Origin: Lateolabrax maculatus
Lineage: Eukaryota > Chordata > Actinopteri > Acropomatiformes > Lateolabracidae
Assembly (NCBI GenBank): GCA_031216445.1
Contig: CM062211.1
Coordinates: forward strand, 3,608,001 to 3,672,000
Reading direction: 5' to 3'
DNA: 64,000 nucleotides
How positions within the stretch are numbered: position 1 is the first letter of the stretch; every line of letters starts with the position of its first letter. The translations under genes and the position numbers were made by a program. Positions 58,401 to 64,000 of this stretch are shown one piece after another. The notes beneath the pieces are model-generated. The model saw only the letters and a program-made list of their open reading frames with translations. It was not told the origin of the DNA and did no database searches.

Positions 58401-59926
58401 CGGGACAAATCTGACGGCACAGTAATGTACGCGGTTTCAATATGTAGTCAAGCTTTGCGGTTAGTTAACTTTGCTGGCAAAAGTTTCAACATTGTCCAAT
58501 CACAGACAAGAATCAGGTCATCCTGGGTAACCAGAGCCATCGTTTCTCAACTAATAATATTTGAACGGGGCAAATTGAATTCTTCATTAATATGTACAAT
58601 TTAAAATTAAAAATAATATTATATAAAGGGTTTGGAATTAACTAAGGAATGAAATGGATTACCCCGCATGCCCTAGCTAACAACATTATTATGTTTTGGT
58701 TCGGAGAAATTTACCCCAAGATGGATTTGCCAAAGTCATCTGTTAGTTTTCATCCTCAAAACCTTTTTTCATGTAAATTTAAAACATATTGTTGGAAATT
58801 ATAACAATAAAATATAAATCTAAGCTAAATTACTGTGTATTTTTTTTAGCAAACCGAATGGCAACAAAGGGGGACGGGACTTAGTGAAGGGTCAGTTTTA
58901 AGGCTCTGACTGTTGTTCTGATGGAAGCTAAACTTTCCACATAAGCATGAACTTGAACTTCCTTTTTTCTTTGTCTTTATGAATCTATTCAGGTTAAATA
59001 CCATAGAAGATATATACGTAACAGGTCTAATGTTTCAGACTAAAAACATACATGGTCAGTGAATTATATTTATTTGAACTATATGTAAATAATCCACTGT
59101 ATTTCTTTTTTATAAATTGATTGGATTAAGATCTTTTACTTTCACCATTTTCATTCCTCTGACTGTGAGATATCTGAAATATCTGCTGGTGTATCATCAC
59201 CTTAGAGGCGGATGATGCACTGGGCAATTTATCTGGGAGCTGTAAATGGTCAATGAACCTGGCAACCGCCAAAAAAAGGGAGACATGGGGTCAGAAATTT
59301 ATTCAAGTGTTTCCAGGCAACAAGGAAACATGAATAAATTGTGAAGAAAGCAACAGTTCTGAGTCAGCTGCATGGACACTGTTGCCCCTCAGAATTGCCA
59401 AAAAAGTTGTGCTGTGCGTCACTGCAGAGAGCAGTAGGTCCACAGGTTACGTTACCTGAGCTCACTAGGCCTGAACAAACAGTCTTCCCCCTCCAGGGAT
59501 GTTGGTGTCCCAGTCACTAAGGATACGGATCAACTGATGAGGATTTTGACTGATGTCAGTGATTTTAAGATATTTTCTTAAAGGGTGTCATGCTCTGCAA
59601 CCTCTATTTTTATGGTAAAAGATATCTGAGATACGAACTGCTCGGGCTGTTTATTCAAAGAATATTCCACACATACTGAAAAATAGAAATAGTGACAGGA
59701 AATCCCTTTGAGATGAAACCTCACCTAGACTTATAAGTAATGACTAATGAATCAAAAATGAATCAATATTAATGCACAATAGCATGGAAAGCATGGATTT
59801 CAGAATGACTCTCTAAGAGAAGTATTGCCTGGTTTAGACTGACATAATAAAAATATATACTTAAATATTTATTTAAAGTTCAATTAAGTCACATTGAAAA
59901 GCAACTGAATTTCCATATGCAGTTAC

Positions 59927-60097
59927 CTGTTTTCCGTAGCCCTCCGTCTGTGGGGCAGGAGTAGTCACTAGCGGCAAGCAGGAAGCACGTCCCCCCGCTC
60001 CGGCGGTCCTGTTCCCGGGTGCTGGACCTTCGCATGGGGACCCTCTCCTCTGGAGACATGGTCAGGTCACTGCCCCCGCTGCAGTCTGCTGACAGCA
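59927..60097 (-). CDS. kcnc2: kcnc2 exon 3: cytoplasmic C-terminal segment
   Basis: This 171-nt exon continues the Kv3.2 tail. Its frame starts with a G from exon 2 (G|TG, Val) and reads VLSADCSGGSD..., then a proline-rich stretch (MSPEERVP). A basic site follows (MRRSSTR), then GTCFLLAASDYSCPTDGGLRK. The human Kv3.2 counterpart reads VLSGDDSTGSE...RRSSTR...CFLLTTGDYTC...GGIRK (from memory). RRSS is a basophilic-kinase motif, and PKA modulation of Kv3.2 is known. The acceptor is tttcctcacag and the donor is ACAG|GTAACT. The exon ends in phase 1 with a single G, which is what both downstream last exons need. One extra codon (ACA, Thr) follows RK compared with the mammalian junction as I remember it. 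Confidence 0.95.
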
Positions 60098-62601
60098 CTG
60101 TGAGGAAAGAAACAGACCAGATTAGAGATTCAAAATATTTTCACTGGTTCCAGTAATACATTTAACATCCAGTTTCTTCAATTCATACATTTTATAATAT
60201 TCTTTTAGCCAGTTTTTAACAGTTGATTCAGTAATAAAAAAGGCCTTAGGCAATATCATAGAGATAATCAATCATTTGATAATATGATTTTAATCATATC
60301 CCTCCATTCTTAACTACAAGTTGCTGGGGAACTAAAAGTACTGCCCTCCAGTCTTTTAACCTAATGCAACTTTATTGTCAGTAACATTTATCTGGTAACA
60401 TCTCCTGTGGGAGTTTGCTTAACCTCTTCTAGCATTATATTTCCACAATGAATTAAAGAATAAAATATGATTTTTTTATCAAGTTCAAGTCAGACGGATG
60501 GCTTTTATTTTATTTTTTATAATTATTTATTACCACAACATGTAATATTTCACTATTTCCAAACTAACATACTTTTTGTCTGACAGTGTACTACCTGTCA
60601 CTGCTGAAAAGTTACATATTCTCTGGGGAACAATAAATAGGAAACGTATCTTCTAGCGGTATGTTCTCAGTGGTATACAGTCTAAGCAGTGAAAGGGGGT
60701 TTGTGGGTGAGGGAATAGGGACGTTTTTGGGGCGGAGGGGGGTGGGGGTGACAGGGGAATCACAGCCACACCAAACATCAAACAACCTCCCACATAAAAA
60801 GCCTGTGCCAAATGTCACAAGCACCACCGTGCAGCACAAAGGTCAGACGGTGTGTGGAGCTCCAGTGGATGAGAAAGACACATTGTTTTCTTACGATCCA
60901 ATGAGAGATTTCATGACAGTAAAAATATTTACATTATTCTCAAACAAATTTCATGAAAAGACCAAAACCAGCATTGTCTACAAAGCCACAGCCTGATATC
61001 ACATTTTGTCTCAGTCCAAAAACTGTTAAAAGCTAATAAAAGAGCCATACTGTGGCTTTTGAATGACAGTCTTTATCATTACAATGAAGGAGGCCAGTGT
61101 AATATATTCTTCTCAGCTTGCAATAACATCTGCTGCTCATGGAGTTACTCCAGAGATTGAATATACATTGGCAGTTTAACAACTGGCAGTGTCTATTGTA
61201 ATGATGGAAAATGTCATGAATTACATCAGTGTGGTCTTTTATGTGTTTTTAATAGTTTTTGGATGACAGTGGAGGTCTCTGGCACAGAGGAATAATCTAT
61301 AACATTGGTGCTGGCCCATTATATGTGGCTTTGGCTCCACAAGTAACACTTGTTAGTAGGTTTAATTCATTTTTGCTTTTGGTTTTGTCATAGAACTGGT
61401 TGATGAAAAGATAACAATAAAACAATACCAGTGTTCTTTGTAAGGAGTCTAACCGACCTTGAGCTAAGCACCTCCTTATTAAGTGCTGCTACGTCCATCA
61501 AGCTTTCCGTTGTGGCACATGTGCAGTTTACAATGATAACAGTGAAAGATTCGCCATCGACATTCTTACATGCTTGCAGATTTTACCAGTAGCTAGCAAA
61601 TTAAGTTGGTGCTCATAAGACTGGTAATTAAAATGATCAGTATAATACAACAATAATCATAATGTAATGTCAATGTCACAATCAATATCTATTAACAGTC
61701 AATAGCCAAAAAGTTAATTTATTTGGGTTACTATAAACGTTTTTAAATTAAAGGTTTCATACTAGTCTTAGATCATTTAATCCCAGAGTAAAGCAACATA
61801 TTCTAAAAGCTAAGAAATGAATATACAGTATATGTTAAATGGAACCTTTCATACTGAAACATAAAGCATGAGGGACTGTAAAGGACTTTGAAGAGGAAAG
61901 TAACCTTGCAGACTGTATATTTCAAATGACCTCTAAGGAAATCACACAGACGACTAAAGCAGATTGATTCTGTCTGTGCATTCAGTTGAGGCATGAATTA
62001 TTCTATGCTTATTACATATAAGATTCTGAGACCTAATAAACAAATAGACTGTGCAGAGCCCAGAGCGTGCACCTACCCTCAGGAATGTCTGCTCTAGAAT
62101 TCAAATAAAGTCGGTATATGGGGGTCGACACTAATTTCCATCAATATCAGATGCGTAAGAGTAAATTACTGACACGGACCTAGAGGGAAAAACAGCCACC
62201 TACGGTCTCAACAACAAATGCACAATCCTTACTGGAAGAAAGACCTGGACACAAGGAGCATGAGCTATTTCACACAACCATCTCCTACTCTCAATACCTT
62301 TTGCAATGCCTTCATTATCACTGTGGCAACCAGAGATGAAGGCTGCGAGGCAAAAGAGCTCAGTCTTCTGTGAGGGAGCTGCCGTGCTGCTCATGAGTCT
62401 CCAGGGGAAAACCATCTCTAGTCTCAGGAGGGAATCTGTCAAATGGCCACTGCTTTCTACCAGAGATGAGGTCCCTTTTGGATTCTCGCTGCTGTCACTA
62501 CATATATAACACCACTCGCTGTAACATGAACTTCACTACTGAGGTGTGGTAGATCATAATTTTCTCTACCATATGGCCTTGGTCTGGCCATATAGTCTTA
62601 C
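60098..62601 (-). other. kcnc2: kcnc2 intron 2
   Basis: This 2.5-kb intron lies between the channel-core exon and the tail exon. It has GT/AG borders (GTAAGA at the 5' end, ctcacag at the 3' end). I see no exon or clear repeat inside. If the intron is not spliced, the exon 2 frame stays open for 34 codons beyond RNRS before a stop near 62498. I found no family match for that extension and treat it as intron. Confidence 0.85.
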
Positions 62602-63535
62602 CTGAGCGGTTGCGTTCTAGTACCCTGCTCCCTTTGACGTGGCACAGGTCACCTTGAGTGCTGTTGCAGGTGGTGTTTAGATCGGCTTTGCAGTAGGTGG
62701 GGGACCCTCCCTGAACCACCTGAGGGATGTGTTTCTTCCTCTTCTTGGGCAGCTTCTGCTTGGCCATGGCCAGGGAGTAGTACATCCCAAAGTTATTGAC
62801 GATAACGGGCACAGGCATAGCTATCGTCAGCACACCTGCCAAGGCGCATAAAGCGCCCACAACCATGCCTGACCAGGTCTCTGGATACATGTCGCCATAG
62901 CCCAGTGTTGTCATGGTTACCACGGCCCACCAGAAGCCAATGGGGATGTTCTTGAACTTGGTGTGGAGGCTGGCAGTGGGGTCATTGGGCCTAGCGCCGA
63001 TTCGCTCGGCATAGTAGATCATGGTTGCAAAAATTAACACCCCCAACGCCAGGAAGATGATGAGCAGCAGGAATTCATTGGTGCTGGCCCGTAATGTGTG
63101 GCCCAGCACCCTTAGCCCTACAAAATGACGCGTTAGCTTGAAGATACGCAGGATACGAACAAAGCGCACCACCCTGAGGAAACCCAACACATCCTTGGCA
63201 GCCTTTGAAGAAAGGCCACTCAGCCCTACCTCCAGGTAAAAGGGCAGGATAGCCACAAAGTCGATGATGTTGAGAACGCTCTTCACAAACTCCAACTTTA
63301 CCGGGCAGAAAGTCACCCGCACCAGGAACTCGATGGTGAACCAGAAGACACAAACGCCCTCCACGTAGGTGAGCGCAGGGTCAGTTTCAATCTCATACTG
63401 CGGGCCTGAGTCCGGCATACTGCTGTTCCGCATAAGCTCAGTCTTGTTGATGATGGTGTTGAAAGCCTCATGAGTCTCCAGGCAGAAGGTGGTGATGGAG
63501 ACCAGGATGAAGAACAAAGATGCAAAGGCAATAAA
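62602..63535 (-). CDS. kcnc2: kcnc2 (Kv3.2) exon 2: S1 to S6 and proximal C-terminus
   Basis: This exon encodes the membrane part of a Shaw-type voltage-gated K+ channel subunit, which forms tetramers in the neuronal plasma membrane and supports fast repolarisation and high-frequency firing. Exon residues 1-18 are S1 (FIAFASLFF...) and 61-76 are S2. S3 starts near 88 (NIIDFVAILPF). S4 (121-136) carries the array RVVRFVRILRIFKLTR with charges every third residue. The pore has the filter TTLGYGD (209-215), and S6 has the PVPVIV hinge (241-246). NKT (30) and NSS (37) are possible N-glycosylation sites in the S1-S2 loop. The acceptor is strong (pyrimidine-rich, ending ctcctgcag) and the donor is CTCAG|GTAAGA. 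Length is 934 nt, so it ends in phase 1 and joins exon 3 in frame. ETHEAFN and the tail CNSTQGD...RNRS favour Kv3.2 over Kv3.1, 3.3 or 3.4. The exon opens inside S1, so the start codon and T1 domain lie outside the window. S2 reads CVFWFTIEF, slightly unlike the mammalian CVVWFTFEF. Confidence 0.97.
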
Positions 63536-64000
63536 CTGCAGGAGAGGAAAAGAGAAAAAGAGAATAACATGTTAGATTTCCAATTATTTGAATCTTGAAG
63601 TTCCATACACTGTCTCAGGAAACATACACCAAGATCAATCCATCACTTTACTCTTGAGGAAGAGAGTGAACTCAGACAAGTTTAATTAACTTGCATCAAT
63701 TTGAATGGACTCCAGAGAGAGCAGCAATCTATTAGCAAGAGCAACAAATAAACACACACTTCCCCTTGTTTCTGGTGGGAATGAAGCAGGAATGCAGATG
63801 CAGTCAGATTTAATTAACTGCTGCTGGTATGTTGGGCAGTTGGCAGTAAAGCAAGGAGGAAAGTGGTTAAACAAACCAAACAAACATAAGACTTCAGTGG
63901 GGAATTTGTAAAAGGTTTTTATTTTTGTATGTTGTATATATTTTGTGATTTTGCATTTTGTGCATTTATGTAAATGTCTTAGTGTCTATTATAGCATAGT
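63536..64000 (-). other. kcnc2: kcnc2 intron 1, partial
   Basis: This is the 3' end of the intron upstream of the S1-S6 exon. A long pyrimidine run on the minus strand (about 63541-63567) leads into the acceptor at 63536-63537. The rest to the window edge shows no exon. The T1-domain exon must lie further right, outside the window. Confidence 0.8.

Larger units (their letters stand above)
55287..59926 (-). other. kcnc2: kcnc2 intron 3 (to the GYEKSRS last exon)
   Basis: This 4.6-kb intron begins GTAACT and ends gaag. For the DNCKE isoform the intron extends to 54122, about 5.8 kb. No further Kv3.2 tail exon was recognised inside it. A stretch near 57.36-57.60 kb with ATTAATGG, ATTACCATA and AATTAAACC homeodomain-like sites is a possible regulatory element. 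Near the 3' end it carries microsatellites, listed separately. Confidence 0.8.

Noticed and set aside
62498..62601. Open-frame extension of kcnc2 exon 2 past RNRS
   Set aside because: A consensus donor (CTCAG|GTAAGA) sits exactly at the family exon end, and exon 3 continues in frame. The extension has no family match, so it is intron.

Overview
This is a gene-poor stretch of a teleost fish genome, probably a spiny-rayed (percomorph) fish. The one real protein gene is a voltage-gated potassium channel whose visible part is close to human Kv3.2 (kcnc2). It has vertebrate-type introns with GT/AG borders. The rest is AT-rich DNA with (CA)n microsatellites and old transposable elements of types common in fish: L2-like and other non-LTR retrotransposon fragments, a solo LTR, and short TIR-bearing DNA elements. 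The percomorph placement is inference.

Right end (about 54.06-64.0 kb, minus strand): the 3' half of kcnc2. The exon carrying S1 to the pore and S6 is at 62602-63535, and a cytoplasmic-tail exon is at 59927-60097. Two mutually alternative last exons follow: 55150-55286 (tail GYEKSRS...PSIL) and 54060-54121 (tail DNCKE...SVLS). Both last exons are in the correct phase (G|GC and G|AT) after the same donor, so the window shows the two Kv3.2 C-terminal isoforms directly. Exon 1 (N-terminus and T1 domain) lies beyond base 64000. A (CCTG)n plus (ACC)n tract sits where the polypyrimidine tract of the upstream last exon should be.

Left and centre (1 to about 54 kb): no supportable protein gene. This fits the large gene desert on the 3' side of KCNC2 in other vertebrates (established knowledge, from memory). 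The recognisable contents are LINE 3' tails near 0.5 and 33.4 kb, and an L2-like relic with endonuclease-region remnants at 6.24-6.91 kb. There are two copies of a TAGCCTGG-ended short element (15.53 and 45.15 kb). A frameshifted copy of a multicopy fish gene family lies at 17.4-18.06 kb, and an unusual direct-plus-inverted duplication at 22.36-23.80 kb. Further along are a reverse-transcriptase fragment at 28.15-28.44 kb (minus), a 514-bp solo LTR with 5-bp target duplication at 39.78-40.29 kb, and a 366-bp inverted-repeat element at 43.90-44.27 kb. Several microsatellites are scattered through the region. Some stretches rich in homeobox, POU and RFX-type sites look like conserved enhancers, but this cannot be proved from one sequence.

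No bacterial, CRISPR, tRNA or rRNA feature was seen. No undescribed biological system is evident. The most useful points are the paired kcnc2 last exons with their repeat-laden acceptor, the compound duplication near 23 kb, and the cleanly bounded transposable elements.
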